This document shows, in pieces, positions 23,309-34,513 of a stretch of DNA of 41,501 nt. The stretch comes from Acanthaster planci (Eukaryota > Echinodermata > Asteroidea > Valvatida > Acanthasteridae). How positions within the stretch are numbered: position 1 is the first letter of the stretch; each line of letters opens with the position of its first letter. The notes under the pieces were generated by a model. It ran no database searches. It had not been told where the DNA came from and saw only the letters and a list, made by a program, of their open reading frames with translations. The stretch covers positions 529,034 to 570,534 of the forward strand of contig NW_019091513.1 in the NCBI RefSeq assembly GCF_001949145.1, written 5' to 3'. The translations under genes and the position numbers were made by a program.

Positions 23309-25689
23309 AATTGCTTCAAATGGTGTTTTTGAACGTACACAGGAGCCTGAAAGTTGACCCCTGATGCACGGCGCGCTTCCAGAACCCTTGGATTGGAAAA
23401 AACGTAAAATTGTAGAATTTGTAATACTTATTAGTTCAGTTACTTAAAAATTCAACTCAGAAAAAGACCTTTGGTGAAAATGTGCCAGCATAACAATTTA
23501 TAGAAACTGAAATATTGCCAGACATATAAAAAGTGACATATCCTGGTAAAAATTGACCCATCACAACCTAAAATCTAAAAAAGAAGAAGAACAGAACAGA
23601 ACGGATTAATTACGGAATGAAATTTTATGGTAGTCTGTCGGTAAAAGCCAAAATAAGAACAGATGAAACTATAAAGAAATAAACTTTTGCTGTCAAGAAC
23701 TGCGCCGTGACAATTCAACGGAATATCAGTCGTTGACTGCAGGGAGATATATGTAAACCATTCTTCGTCTTTCGTATGAGGGAGACAGCAGTCATTTAAT
23801 GCCCTTTAGAATAACTCAAGTCTGAGCACTCACTGTGCGCCCCATTGACAAGATGCAGAGTTCATGTTTGTATATTATTTTTAGCCGAGTAGATTGTTTC
23901 CAAGCAATAGTCTCCGTAGTTAATGTGTTGCAATTGTTTGGTTCAGTTTTAGAAATAAATGAAAGTGTGCTTGATTGATTTTAATTTGCCAATTTATCAC
24001 TGTGATGTTCCAAAAAATTAAAAGGTTTAGAGTTGCCAAAAAACCCCACAAAACACAGGGAAACTTTAGAGTTGAAAACACCTGCAATAGCTTTTCTGTT
24101 TATATTTAATTTATAATTCAAAATTTTAATAATATTTTGTGAGTTAAAAAGAGGTTGATTTTGGAAAAGACGACTTTTGACGATATAGGATAAGACGAAG
24201 TCGAATGCTAGACTCTCCGCGCCGCAACATTCATGGCTTCACTTGGTCACCGTACCTCCCGCAGACCCTTCGATAAGGTAGGTCCGGTCGGTCACGGGCG
24301 ATCGGCGTTTGGTGGCGCCTTACATGACACAAACGTCAATGAAGATAGCTCTATCGCTCCGTAGACTGCTGATACTGCATGTATTACATGTACATGTAGG
24401 AGGACATGTGGACAGCTGTGGTCTTTTTCTCTGTGCGTGTGACCTAGAGAAGGTGACAATAGTTTACATCTCTCATTAAATTTTTTTTCAGAAAAAGTCT
24501 TGAGGCCTACCCTCGAAAACTGCTCTGGCATGTTTGGCGTGGTGAGGCAGGGCCAGTGAAATTTATTCCAAACGTTAGGCATCCACGGCTACGTCGTCGT
24601 ACTAGGCCTAGTTTAATGTAGTTACATAAACGCGAAATTGATCCAGCACGGTTCTTCTTTGGGACTTGGGTCGGGGTATGAACTGCAGTAATTGGAACAT
24701 GGAGGGAGGACACAAGGCTATGCGACCCACTTTCCTTCCTTCATGTTTAACCATGGAGGAATTAACATGGTTTAATTAACAGTTTAGCCCAGATTGGATG
24801 TTGTCTTCATCAACACAACTGTCGCAATGCAATGTAGACGACGTCCATCGGGCTAACTTATACTAGTCGATGTTAAGCCTGGCATTGGGGCCTTGTGCAT
24901 GTTATTACAGCACACACCAGCACATGTAGACATGGTAGATGTGCGCGTTTGGTTAGCTACATTTCAAGTAACAGGTTCATACCTGCACATTGTTGGCCCT
25001 ATTTTTAGTATACATGTTATACCTCACCTCAAGAGCTCATGTACAATGCTCCCAGTTACATTTGGCTCCCGGCCATGTACTTCTTTCGATCCCCAAGTTC
25101 AGAATATTCCTAGTTTGTTATTTTAAGTTTGTTATTTTTAACTCCAACATTTAATTACAGAGTAATGTAATATCTTTTTTCTGATTTGTGACTATGGATT
25201 ATTCTTTGTAAAGGAAAAAATTGGAGAGGGAAAGTCTGAACTTCTTAAAAAGTGATATTTTTCTAGTAAGGCCTTGCGCCAAAACTTCTCTCTGGAATCT
25301 GCCTTGCAGACATAATTGCATAGTCTGTGAAATGTACATGTAATCTTAATGGAACCAGTCTGCTGTTGCTTTTGACAGACAAGTGGGACTCTGCAGCTCA
25401 AAAAACAAAGTGTGATGTCCGTCATGAATTTGTTGTTTGCCAATTTGTTTATGAATAATTTCAGGCAGTGGCATGTAGTAAAACATGTATGTCTTGAAAA
25501 TAGTGGGAATTACTGGTCATTCGGTGTAGGTCAGCTACTTCTCCAAATATGCTGTATTTACTAAGTACTAGTGGAACAATGTAGCATGTTGGCATTAGGT
25601 CGCTCTTGACTTCTCAAATAATAACTCGGTATTTTACAAATATGTATATCAGTCATTTTGTGTTGACATTTTGCTTAGTTCTTTCACAG
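23309..25689. other. Region upstream of KYNU, no gene recognised
   Basis: AT-rich to about 24180, then a GC-richer patch at 24190-24330. There ATG at 24233 opens 15 codons up to AAG followed by GTAGGT (donor at 24278), a possible untranslated or short-uORF first exon of KYNU. A splice acceptor fits at 25689 (CTTAGTTCTTTCACAG), 30 bases before the KYNU start codon. The promoter itself could not be placed. Confidence 0.35.
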
Positions 25690-25719
25690 TAAGTTTACTA
25701 CACCAGGCACTGGACCACC

Positions 25720-25960
25720 ATGTCATCAACCAAGCGCAGTTGCCATGACGTCAGCGACCAGCCTCCACTTAAGAGGCACTTTCCCTTGGGCCAGGACCTC
25801 TCTGCCCCCAGCAGTCCCGTGCAGGAACTGTTACAGCAGGCCGCGGGCTTTGCCTGCACGCTGACGGACCAGCAGTTTGCCAGGTGCATGGATCGCATTG
25901 ATCCCCTTCGCCATCTCCGGGAGGAGTTCGAGATTCCGAGGATGAACACAATACCGACAG
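25720..25960 (+). CDS. KYNU: KYNU exon 1 (coding)
   Basis: Residues 1-80 plus one base; donor ACAG followed by GTGAGG. ATG at 25720 is the first in frame after the acceptor-like site at 25689 and has a good context (ACCATGT). The first 30 or so residues (KRSCHDVSDQPPLKRHF and neighbours) are a basic, Ser- and Pro-rich extension compared with human KYNU. After that, LLQQAAGFACTLTD and DPLRHLREEFEIPR match the usual N-terminal helices. Confidence 0.9.
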
Positions 25961-26433
25961 GTGAGGGATTTCACGGGGCCTGCCGACAGCCCAGGCACAT
26001 GTGCAAGAGGCAGATGCTATACCATCTTTTTCCCTTTTTGGTCCTTTGACAGTGCAATATTTAAAAGCCCAAGCTACACCCAAAGTGAAATTCGGGTCAC
26101 TTCCAAATATTTCTATTCATATTTCTTGAGTTTTGCGACCAATACATGTAGTTATGAGTAGTTGATTGCAATTTTGACTTAATTTCATGATTCTCCAAGA
26201 AAGATTAGACCATTAAAAGAAGAACTTGAAAACATTTTCAAACATTGATAAAGCTGAGTTAATTCTGATATATGTATAATTAAATATTTGTATATATTTG
26301 AATATTTCCTTTAAATTCACTGTGCCATGACATGTATTTGATCTTTATTACTTCAGTCTTCTCATCAGAATCAGTGTCTCAGAAACCTGCTAAGTGTTGA
26401 TACATTTCTTCAAATCTTTTTTATACCTTGCAG
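25961..26433 (+). other. KYNU intron 1
   Basis: 473 bases, AT-rich, no other feature seen. Confidence 0.85.
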
Positions 26434-26554
26434 TGGATGAGTCTGTTGTCAACATGGAGGATGACGGTATATACATGTGTGGGAACTCCTTGGGCCTGAT
26501 GCCTCGCTCCATCAGGGGCATTGTTTCCCAAGAATTGGACAAGTGGGCAAATAT
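26434..26554 (+). CDS. KYNU: KYNU exon 2
   Basis: Acceptor CTTGCAG, donor AATAT followed by GTGAGA; phase 1 in, phase 2 out. Encodes [20 protein letters not shown] and onward to ELDKWAN. It contains the family signature Y-x-C/L-GNSLGL (about residues 94-102), part of the active-site loop. Confidence 0.95.
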
Positions 26555-28848
26555 GTGAGAAACTGATTTTCGTGTTGGCATTTCGCTACATTCTATGTTG
26601 CATAGCACATGTACTCAGTAGCCCTGCACATGTACGGAGTACATTTATCCTAGGCTGGAGGTTAGAAGATGGTAGCATGTGTGTATTGTACAAACTTTTC
26701 GCATTTGGGCAGTTCCGCGGTGTCGGACGTACATTTTGGACTCTTCAACAGTGTGTGTTATTATGCTTATAATCCTGAAGCAGATTTTGATTTTGATAAC
26801 AGACATCAGCTAGTTGGTACATTCATTTAATAACAAAATTTCTCACTCAGAATTATTATCCTTGTGGAAACTGACTCATAACACCATGGTGTCGGACGTA
26901 CTCAGAGAAAGTTAATTTTTTGAGTTTCCATTTTTGTATCACAAACTCTGTGAATTGCTAGGACCTGAAGAAGTAGTTTTCCTGTGTCTAGTTTTAGCAG
27001 ACCCTTGTTAATAAACGTCAAGGCAAGACTTATTTTTATCTTGTGACTTTCAGATAAAGCATTTATTATATTGGTGTCGGACGTTCATTTTTTTGGTGTC
27101 GAACATATACGTCCAAACTGACTTTTCAGAATAGAAGGTAATTAGTTCAAACCCAAGCTTGTCTCATTTTTCTACCTTCATGAAGGCTTTAGTAAACTTT
27201 ACAAACCAAAAGAAAATACCAAGCCATACAAAATAATCAAAGGCAACTAGAAAGGAATTGGATGATGGGGCATTCAGTGAAACAGTATGAAGGAAAATAT
27301 TGTCTTGAAGTATTTATGCAAATTCTGCTCATTTAAACAAGTCCTGTACTGTCAAACATTCAAACTAAAAAAAGTTTTCTACAGTAGACAATCCTTTAGA
27401 TAAATAAATCAAATTAAAAGATGATTGCATACATGTACCTGTAAGATCTTTTGGTCTTAAAACATGAAATTAAACATTTTTGTATGACAAATGCTGTGTG
27501 TACTAAGCTGCAATTTTAAAGATTTCCAGTTCACACTTCACAGGTTATAGTTCACATGTAAAATCCAAAAAGAAGCTAAATGAGTAGATGTTTATATACC
27601 CTGTTAGATGACTACACAATCAAAGGAATGGGCTAGCAATTAGGCTGAGAGATTACCCTTTTCACTGAAACTTAAGACTAATAGAATAATGCTTTTAAAA
27701 CTAGTCTTACATTGTGTGTTTCATGATAGGTACTGTACATGTTAATGCCATGGAAAGCATATACAAGTGGAACACCCCCTTTAATTCCTCAAGCAACACA
27801 AATTGAAACCAATTGATTTTACATGTACCTTGAACAAGGTATAAAAACACACACCTTTGTTTAGTCTTTGACAATTCTTCCTTCTTGATGTGGATTACAT
27901 GTACACGTATACAACACCTAGAACTTTAATTGTCTCCATCAAAGCTCACACTGACATGACTTACTTCTGAATACGTGCAAAGCACATGTTTGTCCACACA
28001 TGACACATGTGGAATGGCTTCGGACCCTAATTATAACCTTATTAGGATGTGTATGTCCAAATAGTCAAATTTATGCAAATTAGTAAAAAACAAAAGTGAA
28101 GCCTATTTGGTACTTTCACAAAATGTGGGGGCCTCATTTCCATGTATGTAAATGAGGTGGTAGTGGTTTCTGTACAGTGTAAAAGCATTGCATTGCCAGC
28201 AATGCATGGTTCTGACAGTGTCGGACGTACAGGGTGTCGGATGTACACAACTCATTGTGCTTTGTATTGTCAATTTGGCATTCTTTTGTTAAAGGGTGCA
28301 CTGAGGGAATAAAAAATTATGTCATTTTGGTGTTGAACGTACATAAGAAAAGTAAGTGTTAAAAAATAAGACATGAGATAGAATTTCAAAAGGAAAATGA
28401 AAATTCATTTCTGTCATTGTTTACTTATTGGGGCACTCTTCAAACTGTAACAAAACTGGAACAAAAAAATTATTATCAGGCTAAAAAACAGAAAATCTTT
28501 CAGAGAGGAAATATTTCCCCATTTCTTGGTATTTAAAACCAATTTTTCAGTATCATAAGAAAAGCCAAATTCTTGAATGTAGGCAGAAATGAAGAATGTT
28601 TCATGAAAGTATACACCATAAGCTTTGAAATGATTATAATTTGTCACATTTGGACCAGTTTGAAATTTTGGCTTAGAGGTTGTTTCCGTGGAACTGCCCA
28701 TTTATTGAGTGTAGGTTGTCCCACCTGAGTGAGCAGCAAGATTGAGTTTTCCACATACAAAGCCATAGTCTGATCGAGGTGAAATCATGACATGATTACC
28801 CTGGATTTCTAACCACCAGTTGGATTGTCTCTTTTTGTGCATATTCAG
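26555..28848 (+). other. KYNU intron 2
   Basis: 2294 bases, the longest intron placed. It holds seven copies of a GGTGTCGGACGTAC-type motif (see separate entry) and otherwise AT-rich unique sequence. No nested gene is supported; the minus frames at 28701-28414 and 28947-28702 are motif-free. Confidence 0.8.
26719..28342 (+). repeat. Seven dispersed copies of a GGTGTCGGACGTACAT-type motif
   Basis: Copies begin at 26719, 26888, 27073, 27095, 28217, 28233 and 28329. The consensus is GGTGTCGGACGTAC(A), often preceded by T-runs. The copies at 26719, 26888 and 28217 are nearly exact; those at 27073, 27095, 28233 and 28329 differ by one to a few bases. All are in the same orientation. Two close pairs (27073/27095 and 28217/28233) are 16-22 bases apart while other gaps are 96-1122 bases, so this is not a simple tandem array. 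It may be the remains of a longer repeat or a set of protein-binding sites. Confidence 0.75.
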
Positions 28849-28931
28849 GGGAGTTCTGGGACACTTTTCAGGGAGCATGCCGTGGGCCATGTCAGATGAG
28901 CTCTTGGTGGGAAAAATGGCTAAGCTTGTTG
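28849..28931 (+). CDS. KYNU: KYNU exon 3
   Basis: Acceptor GTGCATATTCAG, donor GTTG followed by GTAGGT. AT from exon 2 plus G makes Met, then GVLGHFSGSMPWAMSDELLV and GKMAKLVG. This is the G-x-x-GH...PW block of kynureninases. No other placement in the 4.4 kb between exons 2 and 4 gives a matching block and consistent phases on both sides. Confidence 0.92.
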
Positions 28932-30974
28932 GTAGGTCTGATGACATAATTTAATGACTTTAGGCTTCTTGTTGGATTTTCTTTTAACTTGGCAGTTTTA
29001 ATTCTTCAGGTCATGCACTGAATCATACCTAGGTAGTCCATGCACATGTACAAGAATGATGTTATTATGCTACATTTGTCCATTTACCTTTAAAGAGGGG
29101 AGCGAGGCAAAGTGCAGTCCCCTCAACATTTTCTCTGACATTGCTGTAATGCATAATTCTCTGCGTCAAGCCTTCAGGAATTTTGTTCAGTCAGTAATGT
29201 CTTGTGAGCATTATTTAGTGAAAATCAGACGCATCTTTCTTGCAAACACCATTTCTCGGAGACAGGTCACATTTTCACATTGACAAGTTTGAAGCATTTC
29301 GATCAACACGTGTTAGGCCATGAACTTCAGTTGTCTATTTACTCTTCATTTACAATCTATATGTGCTGAATTGAAACTTCACAAATGAATGTCTTAGACC
29401 GTGTAATTTATCTTGAGTAAAATCCATAGACAACTGGGTGTTCATAGTAACTTTAACATCCGCAGGGGGAGAGTGGGGAATAGGCATGACAGGTTTTCTC
29501 TTGGGTAAGGGCTAGGAGTAATCAGTGAATTTACCTTGGATTCATAAATACCTCAGACAGTCTCCCTATTCAACAATGTGCAACTTGACCATGTTTTGAC
29601 CGTAACCCCCAAGGGTGTATGTAAAATTGTATTGAAATTGGAGGATTTGGGACCGTTAGGGTTAACAGTTGATAATGCCCGTTAAGAAGTGATAATGCCA
29701 GCTGCGTAACTCACCTGGATACAAGACAGTTTAATCAATTCTGAATGGTCAAGAATCTATATGCGCGCGGCTCAGCACACCCACACCGAGTCCACACAAG
29801 GAGGTTCTATTGCATAACTTGCACAAGGAATATACCATAAAATGGACGGGGTGTTCTGGAAAACAAAATTCTTGAACAAAAACTTTGGAAATCCATCATA
29901 TATTGGCTTCTTTCAACAATTTGACTCTCTGACTAAAAGGCTATTTATGAGTAGGAATAAATAGGTGCTCAGAAGACTGAACACTGATAATGCCCTTGCC
30001 TGCATCTCGGACGTTAGTCACATCCATTCTCTTGAGCCGGTCTGAAATGCACGTTTAAGACTGGCCGAAGACATATTTATTCCCTTAGTTATGCACCTCT
30101 TTGACAATGTACAGTAGCGCTGTGGATTCATGAAAAAAGTTCCAGGAATGAAGTAGGGCCTATGTAGTCGCCTAGTGTCTGTGACATGCACAATCATGCT
30201 CAATCACCACGCCATCGCGCCAGTTTATACAGCAAGTCCATGGAAGTTTGGAAACTCCATTCTTCGATAACAAACTAATAATAAGAAATTAGATTTTGAA
30301 ACACAAGAAGTTTAACATGTGGAAATCTAACATGTACTTTTTATGGACGGAAATCCTCTCGTTATGCAGCTTGGGAACGGCCGCCATATTTGTACCATAT
30401 AATTATGCTTTGGGGTGATTTTTTGAGTTCGCAACTCTTTCGAGTTAAGAAATCCATATCTTAAATAAAATTGAACTTCAAACTGATCCAATTTATTGTT
30501 TACTTTATACCGTCCGCTTAGTTTCTTCTTTATCTCACTTTACAAATGCATTTGGCGAATTTTCCGCCGGTGTGCATTTAGCCGCTTTTACATGTAGGAC
30601 TAGACTACCCTCTTATTCAGACTCCTCGGACATCTGCACACACCGCACACAAATATCAACGCCCGTTAGCAGATGTGGTGTGTAAAACAAAAAAAACTCT
30701 TAAATAGTGGTCAGCCGACCATCATAAAATGAGAGAGCAAAAGTTCTGTTTACTCGAAAACAGCAGCAAGTGGGGCAAAAATATTTACAACCAAGGCTGT
30801 TATTTACTTTCTTGCAGGTGAGACATTCAAGGATTATAGTGCAGTCCTGTTTTTCGTGAATTTACCAAAGGGGAAACCAAATTTTGAATACATTTGAACT
30901 GCAAAGTGAAAGTGGTTCTTCAGTCGCAGTCCACCAGAGCGTGAATTAGTAAAGTTTTATTGTTTTGTTTGCAG
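28932..30974 (+). other. KYNU intron 3
   Basis: 2043 bases without a recognised gene. GCCGCCATATT at 30380-30390 is a minus-strand YY1-type site. No coding block fits between exons 3 and 4. Confidence 0.7.
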
Positions 30975-31036
30975 GAGCCAATGAAGACGAAGTGGCCATT
31001 ATGAATGGGTTATCAGTCAATATACACATGCTTCTG
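30975..31036 (+). CDS. KYNU: KYNU exon 4
   Basis: Acceptor TTGTTTGCAG, donor CTG followed by GTAAGT. Encodes GANEDEVAIMNGLSVNIHML plus Leu. Leu161-Ser162 occupies the PLP-phosphate position that I recall as Leu137-Thr138 in human, so Thr is replaced by the chemically similar Ser. Confidence 0.95.
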
Positions 31037-32042
31037 GTAAGTGGTCTTCACTCTTTTGTTTCTCATTTTGTTTTGTTTTCTTTTTTTGTCAACAGAATGC
31101 AAGTTTTAGAGGATGGTTCAAACAGTACATATTAGTGCTGCAAATAAGCTTCAAGGTTCGCTTTGGGTTCATTTTGGACATGGTTTGGAAATTTTATGCC
31201 GAACTTCAGATTGGTTTTGGTTTGGACATGTATACACATGTACATTAATGTATAATGCACATTAAAACACTAATGAACTTGTTATGAGGATGCTGTTGTT
31301 ACATGTAGATCTGTGGAAGCGTGGCGGACGATGAACTCCACAATTCTGGGGGTACCGTAGTACTTCCATTTACATGCATAAACTGCATTAATACAAGCAA
31401 TGAATCTCCTCTCAATCCCCCATCAACGAGCAACTTCGATTTCATCACATTTTTTCCCAAAGTTTATTTTGTAGGTTAAAATTATTGCATAGAAAGTTGC
31501 CGTCAGACATGTGGCATTTTCTGACCCTGTTTCGCTGACCAAAAGTGGCTGTGGTTAGATCATCCTTGACTCAACAAAATAATTGTAGGATATATGAAAA
31601 AGGGGAAAGGAGCAACATGCTCAAATGGAAGTTCACAACTTTACAGGATACAAAATCAAGTCAAATTTCAAGCAAATTGTGTTTTGGTTATTTTTCATGA
31701 AACAAATTCAATATTCGACACCTTCGATACATTTTCAGAAGAAACTTTGTATCGAGAGTGCATTCTTTCCTAGGATGGGATGGTTTGCATTGGCTCTGTT
31801 AACTACCATGCAAAATAGGTGCCCACTTGGCCAATACTTTCAATACTCGATGCTTTATACATGACACAAGAATCGCTCATGCCACAAATGTACACGTGTA
31901 ACACAGAACTTAAAATGCATTGCAGAAAGCACAGACGTGGGTGAAAAGCCTCATTTGGGGATTTCTGCCACACAAAAAGAAAGGTGTTTTGAATTTGAAG
32001 ATGTGTTTTCTTGTCATTGTTGTTTTGTATCATTTGGTGCAG
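31037..32042 (+). other. KYNU intron 4
   Basis: 1006 bases; contains ACATGTACAT-type palindromic words near 31235. Nothing else recognised. Confidence 0.8.
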
Positions 32043-32114
32043 GTGTCTTTTTATAGGCCAACTAAGGAACGCCATAAAATCCTCATTGAAGACCACGCTT
32101 TCCCATCCGATCAC
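32043..32114 (+). CDS. KYNU: KYNU exon 5
   Basis: Twenty-four codons, phase 0 at both ends, acceptor TTGGTGCAG and donor CAC followed by GTGAGT. Encodes [20 protein letters not shown] then PSDH. FPSD (189-192) is the PLP-ring binding motif. Confidence 0.95.
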
Positions 32115-32856
32115 GTGAGTGTGACTTGCCTGTATGCATTTAACGGCGCAGTACACATTTTTGTTTTGTCAGTGAAAAATGTGGAAGTTACATGTACAGG
32201 TACATGTATACAGGGCAAGATGGGAATGTGACCTCGTTAACAGGCTCCAAATAATGTGAGAGTCAAAACTTTACTGCATCGATGTTAAGGCCGGTTCATT
32301 CTGGGAGTGACGAGGACACAAGCCTGATATTGTCATACCAGTCAAACATTTGCACTCTGGATTTACAAAATGAGAACACATTTCTACTCCAGAGAAGTTT
32401 GCTTCAAATGTTTTGTAGCGTTAGATTTGGTTTACTTTCACAATCAGTTGAAATATGAACCGTCCCATATGTACATGTAGGTATATTGGTAGCCCTTGGA
32501 AGTGTTTTAATGTGTAATGGATTGATCCATGATACAGGATATACATAAATGCATGTCTTTTTTTTTCAATACGTCCCATGAATCTGGTCAATGTGAATTG
32601 AATGATCGTACACCACACAATTGCAAAATGTCTGCTGTGGAGTTACATTTAAATTTTCGGAAAGTCATAAATACATTATTTACTTCTGATGACAAATAGT
32701 TAGTCTAGGATTATTGCAAAAAATTATGCAAGGTCAGTTTTGCTAGTTTGTTAATTGGAAATCTCCTGCCCACCAACTATGCTGTTACTGAACTTCTTAA
32801 TGAGACAAGTTTTCCAATTTTGGAAATGTCAATTTTGTCATATCTTCCTTCAACAG
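32115..32856 (+). other. KYNU intron 5
   Basis: 742 bases with a cluster of ACATGTACAGGTACATGT-type words at about 32189-32210. Nothing else recognised. Confidence 0.8.
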
Positions 32857-32931
32857 TATATTGCCGAGTCTCAGATAGATTTGCATGGGTTCAATCCCCA
32901 AACCAGCCTGTTAACTGCAAAAGCAAGAGAG
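32857..32931 (+). CDS. KYNU: KYNU exon 6
   Basis: Twenty-five codons, phase 0 at both ends, acceptor CTTCAACAG and donor GAGAG followed by GTAAGC. Encodes YIAESQIDLHGFNPQTSLLT then AKARE, matching the YAIESQ...HG(L/F) block of animal kynureninase. Confidence 0.95.
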
Positions 32932-34366
32932 GTAAGCTGACCTTTGAAAGGGTTGACTTCTAAAAAATCCAATGCATAGTCAAAAGGTGTGAGCATAAGT
33001 ACTCTGTGAGGCTGGTTGTGCATTGGATGGATGTGGAATTGGGGCACTATAGTTAAAAAATGCAGGGCTTTCTTTGTAATTTGTTTGGCAAATTGACCAC
33101 CTGCTTTTAAGCTGCATGAGTAGAAAGGGCGTATCTTTCATTTTGTATTCTCGCAGTCAGACATCAGGAAACTTCAGTGCATTTCTGCATAGCATGAATG
33201 AGAATTGTACCCCTCTGCAGTGTGGTAAAAAGCCACAGTCCATGCTGGTCAAGGCCATAGGCCATTCTGGTCAAGGCCATAGTCCATGCCGGTCAAGGCC
33301 ATAGTCCATGCCGGTCAAAGCCGTAGTCCATGCTGGTCAAAGCCATTCAACACCTCAACAAAAGTCACCTCTTTGCAACATCTGTCAAACTAATGATTTT
33401 GTCCAAGTTGCTTCTTCAGTCTGTTCCACAGCCTTTACACTACAAGATTCTGTCCCAATATTTTGGATGCATCAGTTGCCCTTCACATTGCCAAATTCCT
33501 TTTCACCATTTTGGATATACAGTGTATCAATTTATTGTATGAGTGCAACGTTGTATCTCTAATATGCTAAAACATTGTCTCTGAATTTTGCATACAATTT
33601 ATTAACTGATAAAGGCATATGCCGAGGCCTAGTCCAGACATGCTAGACCTTGCCTCACTAGCACTGGGCTGTGACATGTACTGTGTAGGCCTAAGCCTAT
33701 TCATGAACGAATTCACAAGGCACCAACTCATTAAGATTGGCATGAGTGATGAAGAAATGTATCATGTGCACTTTTTGTGACTTTTCCCTAGCCAATCCTC
33801 CAAAAAGTGCTAGGCAGCTTTTAATTATGGGCTCTGCAAAAGAAACTGGCATGAGTGACAGCTATGAAAGCGAAGGTTAGCACAGGCTGTCAGCCAAGCT
33901 AAGTCTATTTCCGGCAACGGAAAAACCACCTTGAACCGACTTTTTGTACACACATTTTATTTTTGTATTCGAAAGATTTTGAAGCCCACAAAACCGACCC
34001 GTATGTGTTAGCAATTCATTTAATTTCACTCTGATCGTAAATACATGAAGAATGTAACACAGATTAACTGGAAATTTGAATTCGAAATTGTACTAGCGTT
34101 TTATACTTGTAGCGAGCGAGATACATGTATCTGTGGCGTGTGTACATTTAGCGAATAGTGACCTGCGTATGACGTCATGAGACCATACAAACTGGTGACG
34201 TATCCGGCTTGCTAAACGTAACCGTCAGCGTGCGAAACCTCCCTAATGATTTTAAGTCATTACTATCAGTCTCAAATATGCACAGTAAGGAAGTAACGCA
34301 CACAGCAGGGGAGTAAGTAAGGGCCTAATAGGATAATTACTAGCAGAGTTTATTCCCATGTTGTAG
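32932..34366 (+). other. KYNU intron 6
   Basis: 1435 bases. Holds the 22-bp tandem repeat at 33237-33349 and a full CRE palindrome TGACGTCA at 34170-34177. No nested gene. Confidence 0.8.
33237..33349 (+). repeat. 22-bp tandem repeat, about 5 units
   Basis: The unit GGTCAAGGCCATAGTCCATG plus CC starts at 33247, 33269, 33291, 33313 and 33335, exactly 22 bases apart, with a partial unit before the first. Units differ at a few positions (GCCATTCT, AAGCCGTAG). It lies inside KYNU intron 6, and open frames across it are incidental. Confidence 0.9.
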
Positions 34367-34513
34367 GGGGAGCACTGCCTTCAAATGGCTGATCTGATGG
34401 ATTTGATAGAGCGTGAAGGGGATAGCATTGCCGTCATCATGCTACCTGGAATCCAATACTACACTGGCCAGGTGTTTGATATGAAAGCTATCACAGAGGC
34501 TGGACATAAAAAG
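34367..34513 (+). CDS. KYNU: KYNU exon 7
   Basis: Forty-nine codons, phase 0 at both ends, acceptor CATGTTGTAG and donor AAAAAG followed by GTAATA. Encodes [20 protein letters not shown] and [10 protein letters not shown]...ITEAGHKK. Residue 245 is Pro in LPG; the matching human residue, as I recall it, is Ser221 near the cofactor. Confidence 0.95.

Noticed and set aside
30972-31036. Bacterial-type operon, CRISPR array or prophage features
   Set aside because: All supported genes have spliceosomal introns, and no direct-repeat and spacer pattern was seen anywhere in the window.
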